A stretch of DNA of 8,549 nucleotides from an uncultured Christensenella sp. (GCA_905207515.1 CAJLLK010000041.1:1-8549), one strand, 5' to 3'. Positions 1 through 6,828 are shown, counted from the stretch's first letter. The notes: generated by a model not told the origin, from the sequence alone. Numbers and translations are program-made.

Positions 1-1
1 G

Positions 2-1588
2 GGAAAGATTGCAGTCGGCTTGGCTTCGACTTTGGTGGGGATGATCTTCGGGTTTTCTGGTTGCGGAATGGTTCCAACGCCGTCAAACACAACCAGTGAC
101 AGACCGACAACTGGCAGTTCTTCGTCTTCAATTGTGGGTGAAGACAGCTCTGTTGGCGATTCTTCAAGTTCAAGTGACTCAAGTTCGGTTGAAGAAGAAA
201 TGCCACTTGAACAGGTTCAAAACTTGATCGATGAGATGAGCCAAAACAACTATTCTTACATTCAAACGGAAGGGGATGAAGACATTGTTTATCAGATTGA
301 TGACAATGTTATGTTTGTAAGAAATGCCGACGAAGTGATTGGAGTCTATTATGTTGAAGAAAATGGCTCGACTTACACTTTGACTTACGACTCTTCTGAC
401 AGAAAATGGCACAAACAAGAGTTGCGCGAAGGAGCAAACTTCAGTTCTGTGATTTATGACCGTCTGATGTCGACGACATGGGAAGCTTACGACGAAGGCA
501 CAAACACCTTCACTGGTGTGACAACCAACAATCAAGAAATCGACTTGACAATAAAGACCAATAACACTTATATTTCAGGTGCGGTTGAAGGGCAAATTTA
601 TCAAGTGGGCGACACAGAAGTTGCATTGCCAGACAAATCAAACATTGTTGACCACACAGAGCCAGTTGTTGACGACGAAAACATCTATGAATATGTAAAT
701 GGCGAGAGAAAATATAACAACGCTCTTTTGATGGAAATTTTGGATGATTGGTTCAGAAACAGCGGATATCTTTCAAATACAAACTTTGGAATGGACATAG
801 AATTTGTCAATGTGGTTTATGTGGATGCAACAGCTGACAGTCTTAAAGTCGTTTATGTGGATGAATTTAACGGAGCTCAACATCTTGAGTTTGATGAATT
901 ATTGCCAAAATATCTTGAAAACGATGATTTGCAGTCTAAAAATGCGTTTATTGACTTTTTGAATGAAAATTCAAATAACGACTCAACTGGTCGAATTTTT
1001 AAATATTATTATCCTACTATTGAACTGGAATATAGCACTTTCAAATGCACAGATGAGCAAAAAGAAGAATTTGACATCTTCACTCAGAGATTTTTTACAA
1101 GAATGGCCGAAAAAGGGATTCAAGGAGATAAAGTTGATGAAAATGGAAATTTGATTCTTGGCAGCATAAAGAATGATTTTCCAGAGACAAGACTGCCTGG
1201 TTTTGACCAAGCGAAAGTTCTTGCGGGTCTAAAATGTCCTGCAGGTGGGGTTTCTCCTGGTCTGGATATGGGGTATTGTAGAGGATGGTATCAATATTAT
1301 CTGCTTGAATATAATGGTCAAATTGAATGGGTGAGAATGTATATTGTTTCCAACGTGCGTGCAGCAGAAGATGGCTATTTGTCAGATGAAAAATATAATG
1401 TTTTGCATGATTTTAAGAACGGCTATATGATTTTTTCTTGCGAAAGAACGCCAATTGACAATGAAGTGAAAAACTTCTATGAAAACGAAACGTCGACCAC
1501 AAAGTCAGTCGATTTTGACCTTTCTGACAACAGAGAAAAGAGCAAAATCACATTTGTAGCTCAAGAAAAAAGCAAGGAATTGGTTTAA
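2..1588 (+). CDS. Lipoprotein of unknown function, 5'-truncated by window edge
   Basis: The reading frame is open from base 2 with no stop, and it reads hydrophobic residues (GKIAVGLASTLVGMIFGFSGC) straight into a lipobox ending F-S-G-Cys, the Cys at bases 62-64. This is the end of a lipoprotein signal peptide whose Met and basic start lie upstream, so a TTG at base 20 inside the hydrophobic core is not a credible start. After the Cys comes a low-complexity Ser/Thr/Asp/Glu-rich linker to about base 200, typical of surface lipoproteins that need to stand off the membrane. The remaining ~460 residues look like a mixed alpha/beta secreted region, rich in Asp, Glu, Asn and Tyr, with four more Cys in its C-terminal half. 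I recognise no domain. It should be lipid-anchored on the outer face of the cytoplasmic membrane; a substrate-binding or surface-structural role is only a guess. It ends inside a terminator hairpin, so it is the last gene of its transcript. Confidence 0.85.
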   Translation, partial: GKIAVGLASTLVGMIFGFSGCGMVPTPSNTTSDRPTTGSSSSSIVGEDSSVGDSSSSSDSSSVEEEMPLEQVQNLIDEMSQNNYSYIQTEGDEDIVYQIDDNVMFVRNADEVIGVYYVEENGSTYTLTYDSSDRKWHKQELREGANFSSVIYDRLMSTTWEAYDEGTNTFTGVTTNNQEIDLTIKTNNTYISGAVEGQIYQVGDTEVALPDKSNIVDHTEPVVDDENIYEYVNGERKYNNALLMEILDDWFRNSGYLSNTNFGMDIEFVNVVYVDATADSLKVVYVDEFNGAQHLEFDELLPKYLENDDLQSKNAFIDFLNENSNNDSTGRIFKYYYPTIELEYSTFKCTDEQKEEFDIFTQRFFTRMAEKGIQGDKVDENGNLILGSIKNDFPETRLPGFDQAKVLAGLKCPAGGVSPGLDMGYCRGWYQYYLLEYNGQIEWVRMYIVSNVRAAEDGYLSDEKYNVLHDFKNGYMIFSCERTPIDNEVKNFYENETSTTKSVDFDLSDNREKSKITFVAQEKSKELV

Positions 1589-1603
1589 TTCCTTGTTTTT
1601 TTT
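1573..1603 (+). terminator. Intrinsic terminator overlapping the stop codon of the first lipoprotein gene
   Basis: A perfect 9-bp stem CAAGGAATT / AATTCCTTG (1573-1581 and 1587-1595) encloses the loop GGTTT and is followed by eight T (1596-1603). The TAA stop at 1586-1588 lies at the loop/3'-arm junction, and the last codons of the gene form the 5' arm. Confidence 0.9.
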
Positions 1604-1621
1604 CTCTTTTTGTGATATCAT
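1593..1621 (+). promoter_or_regulatory. Extended -10 promoter for the second lipoprotein gene
   Basis: The -35-like TTGTTT (1593-1598) is separated by 17 bases from the -10 TATCAT (1616-1621), which carries the extended -10 TG at 1613-1614. The -35 lies within the 3' arm and T-tract of the upstream terminator. The surrounding 18 bases (1610-1627) match the floA promoter core at 16 of 18 positions. The expected start of transcription, about 7 bases past the -10, falls on or next to the ATG at 1628. Motif-based call, not measured. Confidence 0.6.
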
Positions 1622-1627
1622 AAAAAC

Positions 1628-3733
1628 ATGAAAAAGAAAAATATCTACAGATTTTTGTCGATTTTGTTCTGTTGTATGTTTTTGCTATTTACAGGGTGCA
1701 TGGATGGAAACTCTGGAGATTTTCTTGATCCAGACAATCCAAAGGACCTTGCAGGAGTGAAGGTTTTGTCAAAACCTGCCAGCTATGATTTTGCTGAAGC
1801 GGTGGGGGATTTGGCTTCAGAATATTATTACAATCTTTTTGCCAGACAAATTGTTTTTGAACTTTATCATGCATATGAAGATAACTCTACAGATCCTGAA
1901 AGAACTAATATAATTTTTGCAGACGAAACAGATAACGGTTTTTTAAGCCAAGAGAACGGCATAACTTTTCCGTTTGTCGAAGGTGATTTAAATCAATATT
2001 ATCTTTATGACAGCTTGAGATACACAATCACGAGCGTTGAAACAGTGAAAGACGTCAATGGAAACATCACAAATTTCATTTTGACTTTTGACACAAATTC
2101 TGCTTGGAATTGGACGATTGATGAAGCTGCTTATGGCAAAGAAAATTTCTTTTTGGCGGCAAATCAAACAAGCAATCAAATTGTTTCAGACTATCAAACT
2201 TCAAACAATGTTGTGACGGTGACAATAGACAACATAAATTTTTATAGCACTTGGCAAGACATTTATAATGATCAAATTTATCTTTCTTTGGTGCCTAACT
2301 TTGCGGAATTTTATGCACTTGAAAATGGTTTGGTGACACATACCGTTGACAAAGACGGAGAAGAATATATCGTCAATGATTATGGCATTTCGCCTTTCTA
2401 TAAAGAAAACTTTGATTTGACAGAAGACGCGGTCAATTTCTTTCAAGATGCTGTCGAATATGCCACCTATCTGTTTGTTTTGGGGTATGACTATAATGAC
2501 TATGTTGACGGAAGTGGACAAACTGTCAACGATGCTCCACTTTTTGAGTTTACGGTAGGATATACAAACGGCCTTGTCTCAGATTTGTTGGTGGGCGGCT
2601 GGGAAGACCAACCAATTTCAATTGTTGATGCGCTTGGTCGTGTGAAAGAACTTTATCAAGAATACGGCGGCTTTGTGGGCATAACCGACAAAAACAAAGA
2701 GCAAATCACAAACTTTATTTTGGACAAAATGATTGGTCCGCAGGCACGCGAAAAAGATATTTTTGTTGTGGATTTGATTTCAAGCACCTTTAATTCAGGC
2801 GGAGTCAAAACGCTTGACCCTGTTCAGCCTGAAGATTTGACTTTCAACAGAAATTATGAGAAGGTCGTTTCAAACATTGTTGACTATGCTTGCACGCAGG
2901 CACCAATCGGCTATGATTATGACTACGTCGACGAAGAGACCGGCGAAGTTGGCAAGCCGCTCTATCTCGACGAAAACTATCTGGCTTCAACAATAACCGA
3001 CTATAAGGGTGACTATTTTGGAATGTCTTATCGCAACGACACCGATGACGAAGCCTTTGAACACATCGCAGCGGCTGAATATCAAAGCATGATTTTGTAT
3101 CCAAGAGACGAGCAGCTTGGCTTTGAATTGACCGACATTTGGTTGGCATTTGAATATTATGACGACGGCACAACGCCAAGCGATTTGGTTTATTTGGTCG
3201 AAGAAGGCTTGACTTTGAATGTCGGCTTCAGATATTATGACAGCTCGGCAAACGGTGGTCAGGGCGCCTATACTTTTATGGGTGAGCAAACTTTCAATGT
3301 GGCTTATGGCAAATATGCCGAGTTTGAAAATCCTGATCAAACAAAACTTTATATCTCTGAAGATGCGCCAGTTGCTGATATGCTTATTGATGAAGATGTT
3401 TTCATAAACACATCTTTCAACAACGATATCGGCGGAGGGGCTATCAATCCTTTTGCTGGCGACGAAGAAACAACTGACGAAACGCGTTCCATTCTCATCT
3501 CGGGAAACAACGCCGCAAAAGATTATTATATGCTCAACAACTCTTCATCTTATGGGTTTTACGGAACTTTGAATGGTCAGATGTTCTCGCAAAACACAGC
3601 GGGCGAAGATGCGTGCGACTTTATTGAAGTTTACTTTGATGTTTTGAAGCTTAAAGGTGTTTCGGGCGTGAACTATAACTTCAAGGTTGCACTTTTTGGT
3701 TTCTACACAACGGCGGACATGGAAGGAATGTAA
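1628..3733 (+). CDS. Large acidic lipoprotein of unknown function (701 aa)
   Basis: The protein starts with a textbook lipoprotein signal peptide: basic MKKK..YR (residues 1-8), a hydrophobic stretch with two Cys (about 9-22), and a lipobox F-T-G-Cys with the acylated Cys at residue 24. The mature part begins MDGNSGDFLDPDNP and stays strongly acidic and Tyr/Asn-rich for ~675 residues, with beta-like alternation in the last third. I recognise no domain. It should sit outside the membrane, lipid-anchored. The ATG is the only plausible start: an in-frame TGA lies 15 bases upstream and the next Met is inside the signal peptide. No Shine-Dalgarno sequence is visible before it, consistent with a leaderless message. 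It is flanked by terminators on both sides and so is probably monocistronic. By eye, the segment around 2880-3130 is more GC-rich than the AT-rich 1850-2300 part, which may reflect domain structure rather than transfer. Confidence 0.9.
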   Translation: MKKKNIYRFLSILFCCMFLLFTGCMDGNSGDFLDPDNPKDLAGVKVLSKPASYDFAEAVGDLASEYYYNLFARQIVFELYHAYEDNSTDPERTNIIFADETDNGFLSQENGITFPFVEGDLNQYYLYDSLRYTITSVETVKDVNGNITNFILTFDTNSAWNWTIDEAAYGKENFFLAANQTSNQIVSDYQTSNNVVTVTIDNINFYSTWQDIYNDQIYLSLVPNFAEFYALENGLVTHTVDKDGEEYIVNDYGISPFYKENFDLTEDAVNFFQDAVEYATYLFVLGYDYNDYVDGSGQTVNDAPLFEFTVGYTNGLVSDLLVGGWEDQPISIVDALGRVKELYQEYGGFVGITDKNKEQITNFILDKMIGPQAREKDIFVVDLISSTFNSGGVKTLDPVQPEDLTFNRNYEKVVSNIVDYACTQAPIGYDYDYVDEETGEVGKPLYLDENYLASTITDYKGDYFGMSYRNDTDDEAFEHIAAAEYQSMILYPRDEQLGFELTDIWLAFEYYDDGTTPSDLVYLVEEGLTLNVGFRYYDSSANGGQGAYTFMGEQTFNVAYGKYAEFENPDQTKLYISEDAPVADMLIDEDVFINTSFNNDIGGGAINPFAGDEETTDETRSILISGNNAAKDYYMLNNSSSYGFYGTLNGQMFSQNTAGEDACDFIEVYFDVLKLKGVSGVNYNFKVALFGFYTTADMEGM

Positions 3734-3759
3734 AAATGTGGCTTCGGTCACATTTTTTT
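3734..3759 (+). terminator. Intrinsic terminator with cUUCGg tetraloop after the second lipoprotein gene
   Basis: The arms AAATGTGGC and GTCACATTT pair with one G-U wobble and close a C(UUCG)G loop (TTCG at 3743-3746), an exceptionally stable tetraloop. The 3' arm runs into a tract of seven T (3753-3759). The hairpin starts directly after the TAA stop (3731-3733). Confidence 0.9.
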
Positions 3760-3782
3760 GTTGTCACAATCAAATTTGGGTC

Positions 3783-3811
3783 TAGACAAGCAAAAAGTGT
3801 TGTGATATAAT
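3783..3811 (+). promoter_or_regulatory. Strong housekeeping-type promoter for floA
   Basis: The -35 TAGACA (3783-3788) matches TTGACA at 5 of 6 positions. A 17-base spacer leads to a perfect -10 TATAAT (3806-3811) with the extended -10 TG at 3803-3804. Predicted transcription start is near 3818, giving a short leader of about 17 bases that contains the RBS. This reads as a constitutive vegetative sigma-factor promoter. Confidence 0.85.
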
Positions 3812-3823
3812 ATAAACGTATAT

Positions 3824-3828
3824 AGGAG
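3824..3828 (+). promoter_or_regulatory. Ribosome binding site fixing the TTG start of floA
   Basis: AGGAG lies six bases before the TTG at 3835. No ATG or GTG is suitably placed, and the protein from this TTG begins at the expected N-terminal membrane segment of the FloA family, so this site decides the start. Confidence 0.8.
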
Positions 3829-3834
3829 CTTAAA

Positions 3835-4824
3835 TTGAACGCAGGGATTATCACACTTATTTGCTTGGCAGGAATTGTTTTCGTCTTTTTGTTGACGCTT
3901 TTTATCTTGTTGCCGAAGAAAGCATATTTCACGGCACTTTTTTCTGGCGCTTATCTTTCGGTTTTCAGAGCAATCAGCATGAAATTGCGCAAAGAAAACG
4001 TTGTTGAAATTGTAAATTCTCACATTTTGGCAAAAAAATCTCGTTTGGGCTTGAGTCTTTATGACCTTGAAATTGTTTCCACAAGTGGCGGACATCCGAT
4101 GAAAATCGTGGAAGGCTTGATTGCCGCTCAAAGCGCCAAACTTAAGATTGACTTTGAATTTGCCAAGTCGGTTGACATCGCTGGCATGGATGTTTTGCAA
4201 GTTATCAGAGAATGCATCAATCCAAAAGTGATTGAGCTTCCTTTGATAACTGCCGTTGCACAGGACAACAAAGAGATTAATGTCAAAATTTCGCTCACAT
4301 TGAAAACGGTTATTGCAAACTATTTGCGTGGAGTGACTGACGAAACCATTTCTGCGCGCGCCGTTGAAGCGGTTGTCACAAAAATTGCCAACACTGAAAA
4401 GGCAGAAGCGCTCATTTTCAAACCACAACTTCTCGACAAAGCCATTTTTGATGCCGCAATCGACAATGACTCAAAATTTGAACTTGTTTCAGCTGATGTC
4501 ATTCACATTGACTTGGGCGTTGACAGAAATTTGGCACATCAGAAAGAACAAATGGAAAAAACAAGAGCTTTAAATGCAAATCAACTTGAACATCGCAGAC
4601 TTGTTGCTGTGGCGGTGGAACAAGAAAACAAAGCCAAGGCGGCTGAAATGCGTGCCAATGTGATTGCCAATGAAGCTGAAGTTCCAAAGGCGCTTGTTCA
4701 GGCGATAAAAGAAGGCAAAATGAAAGATGTTGTCGATTATTACAAACTTCAAAATTTGCAGGCTGACACAGAAATGCGTCGAAAACTGATTGGCAAAAAG
4801 CCTGACGAAGAAGAAGCAAGCTAA
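3835..4824 (+). CDS. floA: Flotillin-like membrane scaffold protein FloA
   Basis: FloA proteins (Bacillus YqfA/FloA, UPF0365) form dynamic foci in the cytoplasmic membrane and are linked to functional membrane microdomains, membrane fluidity and assembly of membrane complexes. The 329 residues match the usual family length (~330). An N-terminal hydrophobic helix (about 4-26) and a second hydrophobic stretch (about 30-48) form the membrane-inserted part. An SPFH-like region follows (about 50-230) with family-typical segments such as GLIAAQ (94-99), DIAGMDVL (114-121) and INPKVIE (128-134). Residues ~230-290 are Ala/Glu/Lys-rich and likely coiled coil, with EMRANV..EAEVPKAL, and ADTEMR lies near the end, as in Bacillus FloA. 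The start is TTG. No NfeD-type gene precedes it, unlike Bacillus, because its own promoter and the upstream terminator sit there. It is followed after 12 bases by the acidic membrane protein gene. Confidence 0.95.
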   Translation: MNAGIITLICLAGIVFVFLLTLFILLPKKAYFTALFSGAYLSVFRAISMKLRKENVVEIVNSHILAKKSRLGLSLYDLEIVSTSGGHPMKIVEGLIAAQSAKLKIDFEFAKSVDIAGMDVLQVIRECINPKVIELPLITAVAQDNKEINVKISLTLKTVIANYLRGVTDETISARAVEAVVTKIANTEKAEALIFKPQLLDKAIFDAAIDNDSKFELVSADVIHIDLGVDRNLAHQKEQMEKTRALNANQLEHRRLVAVAVEQENKAKAAEMRANVIANEAEVPKALVQAIKEGKMKDVVDYYKLQNLQADTEMRRKLIGKKPDEEEAS

Positions 4825-4836
4825 AGGAGAAAAATC

Positions 4837-5367
4837 ATGCATATTGTTTTTTATGTTTTTGCTATTCTTTTGTTTGGTGGCGTTGTGGTTGCTTTCTTTG
4901 TTATGCGCGAAAGAAAACAAAAAGAATTTGCCAAGCATCAGGCTTCGAGCAACACTGAGAGCAGACACAACATCAAAGTTGAAGCAAAGAAAAAGGCTGA
5001 AAATGTTGAAAAAATTGAGCCGCAAGTTGTTAAACAAGCTCAGAGCGCTCCGACTACGGCGATTTTTGAAGATTTCAGTTTGGAACCCGCTCAGAAGCCG
5101 AAAAAGCCATCATTTTTCGATGATTTGATTTTTGACGATGATGAAGACGAATTGGAAGATGATGACGATATGGAGCAAAAATTCGCCGAATATGAACAGT
5201 TTTTGAAAAACAGCATGGTTGGCGAACCAGACATTTCATCTGACATAACAATTGATGAAGACGACGAAAACATTGAAGATATTTTTGGAAATATTTCACA
5301 AAACTCCAAAGATATGTTGTTGAGTGGTGCTTTGGCAAAAAAAGATTTTGACGACGAAGAAGATTAG
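4837..5367 (+). CDS. Unknown bitopic membrane protein with acidic tail, co-transcribed with floA
   Basis: 176 residues, family not recognised. Residues 2-22 form one transmembrane helix, followed at once by a basic patch (RERKQK, 24-29) that by the positive-inside rule puts the tail in the cytoplasm. Residues ~40-75 are Lys/Glu/Gln/Ala-rich and look flexible or helical. The remainder is strongly acidic, with an Asp/Glu run at about 100-112, and holds repeated short aromatic-acidic motifs: IFEDF (77-81), FFDDLIFDDD (93-102), IEDIFGNI (146-153). The tail ends FDDEED. Such a tail suggests disordered binding sites for a basic partner. The gene follows floA by 12 bases with an excellent RBS (AAAGGAG at 4823-4829, overlapping the floA stop) and no terminator between, so it is almost certainly in the floA transcript. 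A role as a FloA client or partner is inference from position. The last codons form the 5' arm of a terminator. Confidence 0.85.
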   Translation: MHIVFYVFAILLFGGVVVAFFVMRERKQKEFAKHQASSNTESRHNIKVEAKKKAENVEKIEPQVVKQAQSAPTTAIFEDFSLEPAQKPKKPSFFDDLIFDDDEDELEDDDDMEQKFAEYEQFLKNSMVGEPDISSDITIDEDDENIEDIFGNISQNSKDMLLSGALAKKDFDDEED

Positions 5368-5387
5368 GCAAAAACCTAATCTTTTTT
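5361..5387 (+). terminator. Intrinsic terminator closing the floA unit
   Basis: A perfect 8-bp stem AGATTAGG / CCTAATCT (5361-5368 and 5375-5382) encloses the loop CAAAAA and runs into a T-tract to 5387. The TAG stop (5365-5367) of the preceding gene lies inside the 5' arm. Confidence 0.9.
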
Positions 5388-5392
5388 CTTCT

Positions 5393-5417
5393 TATAATGC
5401 AAAATTGTTCATATATT
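5393..5417 (+). promoter_or_regulatory. Candidate promoter region for yqfC-yqfD-ybeY-era
   Basis: After the upstream terminator this operon needs its own promoter in 5388-5437. A perfect -10 TATAAT is at 5393-5398 but without a recognisable -35 at 16-18 bases. A second element, CATATATT (5410-5417), matches the sporulation sigma-E -10 consensus CATACA(H)T at 7 of 8 positions, but its -35 is poor and the start would fall next to the RBS. Which is used cannot be decided here. Confidence 0.4.
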
Positions 5418-5437
5418 AAACAAAGGGAATTTGCTGT

Positions 5438-5701
5438 ATGTTCAATTTTTTGAAAGAAATCAAAGACAACTTGAAAAATCCAAACAATTTGGGGTTAGAA
5501 AGTTTCAACATCATAAACATTTCTGGACATCTTCTTTATGTTGAGGGGCATTTGGGATTGGTCACGCTGTCAAAAGATTTGGTTTCTTTCAAGGTCAAAA
5601 AGGGAGTGATTTTGGTGGAAGGGAAAGATATGGTTTTGTCTGAGCTCAACGAAAACACGATAAAAATTTGCGGAATAATCAAAAAAGTGGAGCAAATTTG
5701 A
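5438..5701 (+). CDS. yqfC: YabP/YqfC-family sporulation protein YqfC
   Basis: 87 residues, matching the small YqfC/YabP family. The family hallmark is the central stretch of short beta strands: GHLLYVEGHLGLVTLSKD (about 30-47), then VSFKVKKGVILVEGKDM and a final IKICGIIKKVE, as in Bacillus YqfC (I/V-E-x-H-x-G-L-L/V-T). In Bacillus, yqfC and yqfD form a mother-cell, sigma-E-controlled pair whose molecular role is not settled. Here the gene starts at ATG 5438 behind AAAGGGAA (5422-5429) and its TGA shares one base with the ATG of yqfD, so translation is coupled. Its presence hints that the organism, or its ancestor, forms spores. No signal peptide or transmembrane helix is visible. Confidence 0.88.
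   Translation: MFNFLKEIKDNLKNPNNLGLESFNIINISGHLLYVEGHLGLVTLSKDLVSFKVKKGVILVEGKDMVLSELNENTIKICGIIKKVEQI
5687..5692 (+). promoter_or_regulatory. Ribosome binding site deciding the yqfD start
   Basis: GTGGAG lies eight bases before the ATG at 5701, which overlaps the yqfC stop. An in-frame TTG at 5668 would lengthen the protein by 11 residues but has no such site and lies deep inside yqfC, so 5701 is preferred. Confidence 0.7.
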
Positions 5702-6828
5702 TGAGATTTAAAAATAAAACCAAATTTTTGATAAATGGTCTAAATCAAGAAAAATTATTGAACGAAATCAGCAAAATTGCCACGTTGACAGATGTTGAAA
5801 GACATTCGAAAAACGAAACAACTTTCAAATGTTCTTATTTTGACCACAAAAAAGTGGAAAAGCTTCTGAAAATCAAAAATGTCAAGATTTTGAAAATCGA
5901 ACACGAAGGTTTAGCTTTTAAACTGAAAACGATTTTGACGTCTTATGGCATTTTGGCGGCTATGCTTTTGTCTGCGATTTTTTATTCAATTCAATACCAA
6001 TTTATTTTGCGATATGAAGTTGTGGGATTGGACAAGCTGTCTCAAAACGAAGTGGTGGAGTTTGTTAAAGACAGCTATTCGCGAAACAAACACAAAATTG
6101 ACACAAGCGAGATTGAGATTGGTCTTGTCGACAAGTTTGATGAAATAAGTTTTGTCTCTTGCATGATAAAAGGTCAGACTCTTGTGATAAACATCAAAGA
6201 AAAACTCATGCCAGAAGAAATGTATGGCGAATTTGCGCCGATTGTTGCCACAAAAAGCGGAAAAATCAGTGAAATTGAGTTGATTTCAGGCACAATGCTT
6301 GTTAAAATTGGAGATTTTGTGCAAGCGGGCGAAATTCTTGTCGCACCTTACACGATTGACACATCTGGGCAACTCAAAAAAGTGGAAGCAAAAGCAACCA
6401 TCAAGGCGGAAGTTTATAACGAAGGCAGCGTCGACCATTATTCTTCGTTTATTCAGGTGGAACGCACAGGCAAAACGGCTCAAGAAAACGACATAACACT
6501 TTTTGGTTTGACGATTTACACTTTCAAAGACGAAATGAATTTTGATTTATACGAAGTCGAATATGAAGACGCAAATCTTTCTAAAAACCTTTTTTTGCCG
6601 TTCAAAATGAAAAAAACAATCTATTATGAGCTCTCGCAACAACTTGTTCAGTCAAATTTTGAAGATGTTCAAGAGGAATATATTGAAAAAGCAAAACAAA
6701 AAGCCTTGGAAAATTGTGCAAATTGTGATACAATAATTGATGAATTTTACACATTGCGACATTTGTCGGGCGTGACGATTGTCAACTATTGCATCGTCAC
6801 TTTGGAAGAAATAGGGGGTCAAGAATGA
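5701..6828 (+). CDS. yqfD: Sporulation protein YqfD (membrane-anchored)
   Basis: 375 residues, close to the usual ~380-400 of the YqfD family. Residues 1-75 form the small cytoplasmic N-terminal domain (KFLINGL..EKLLNEI). One transmembrane helix spans about 79-100. The extracytoplasmic part begins with a domain of the form YEVVGLDKLSQNEVVEFVKD, then INIKEK (164-169) and the family-characteristic segment APIVATKSGKISEIELISGT with VKIGDFVQAGEILV (about 179-214), a beta-barrel-like region resembling biotinyl/lipoyl folds. The C-terminal end is helical. It is known in Bacillus as a sigma-E-dependent gene paired with yqfC, with unclear mechanism. The start overlaps the yqfC stop by one base and the stop overlaps the ybeY start by four. 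In Bacillus phoH and yqfF follow; here ybeY does. Confidence 0.92.
   Translation: MRFKNKTKFLINGLNQEKLLNEISKIATLTDVERHSKNETTFKCSYFDHKKVEKLLKIKNVKILKIEHEGLAFKLKTILTSYGILAAMLLSAIFYSIQYQFILRYEVVGLDKLSQNEVVEFVKDSYSRNKHKIDTSEIEIGLVDKFDEISFVSCMIKGQTLVINIKEKLMPEEMYGEFAPIVATKSGKISEIELISGTMLVKIGDFVQAGEILVAPYTIDTSGQLKKVEAKATIKAEVYNEGSVDHYSSFIQVERTGKTAQENDITLFGLTIYTFKDEMNFDLYEVEYEDANLSKNLFLPFKMKKTIYYELSQQLVQSNFEDVQEEYIEKAKQKALENCANCDTIIDEFYTLRHLSGVTIVNYCIVTLEEIGGQE
6813..6819 (+). promoter_or_regulatory. Ribosome binding site deciding the ybeY start
   Basis: AGGGGGT sits five bases before the ATG at 6825, which overlaps the yqfD stop (ATGA). The longer in-frame option at 6789 has no such signal and would add 12 residues not expected for the family. 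Confidence 0.75.

Noticed and set aside
20..22. TTG as start of the first lipoprotein gene
   Set aside because: The frame is open upstream to the window edge and reads hydrophobic signal-peptide sequence. A start here would remove the basic end of the signal peptide, and there is no RBS.
2844..3340. Overlapping minus-strand open frames inside the second lipoprotein gene
   Set aside because: Two different antisense frames are open at once in a locally GC-richer part of the gene. Their compositions are unnatural and there are no start signals.
3748..4428. Long open frame on the minus strand opposite floA
   Set aside because: It lies fully antisense to a clear floA, its translation is Cys/Asn/Phe-rich with no recognisable family, and it has no RBS. 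It is a codon-bias shadow.
5075..5371. Minus-strand frame encoding Ser-rich runs
   Set aside because: It is the reverse complement of the Asp/Glu-rich (GAT/GAC/GAA) tail of the FloA-linked protein; the low-complexity Ser run comes from that.
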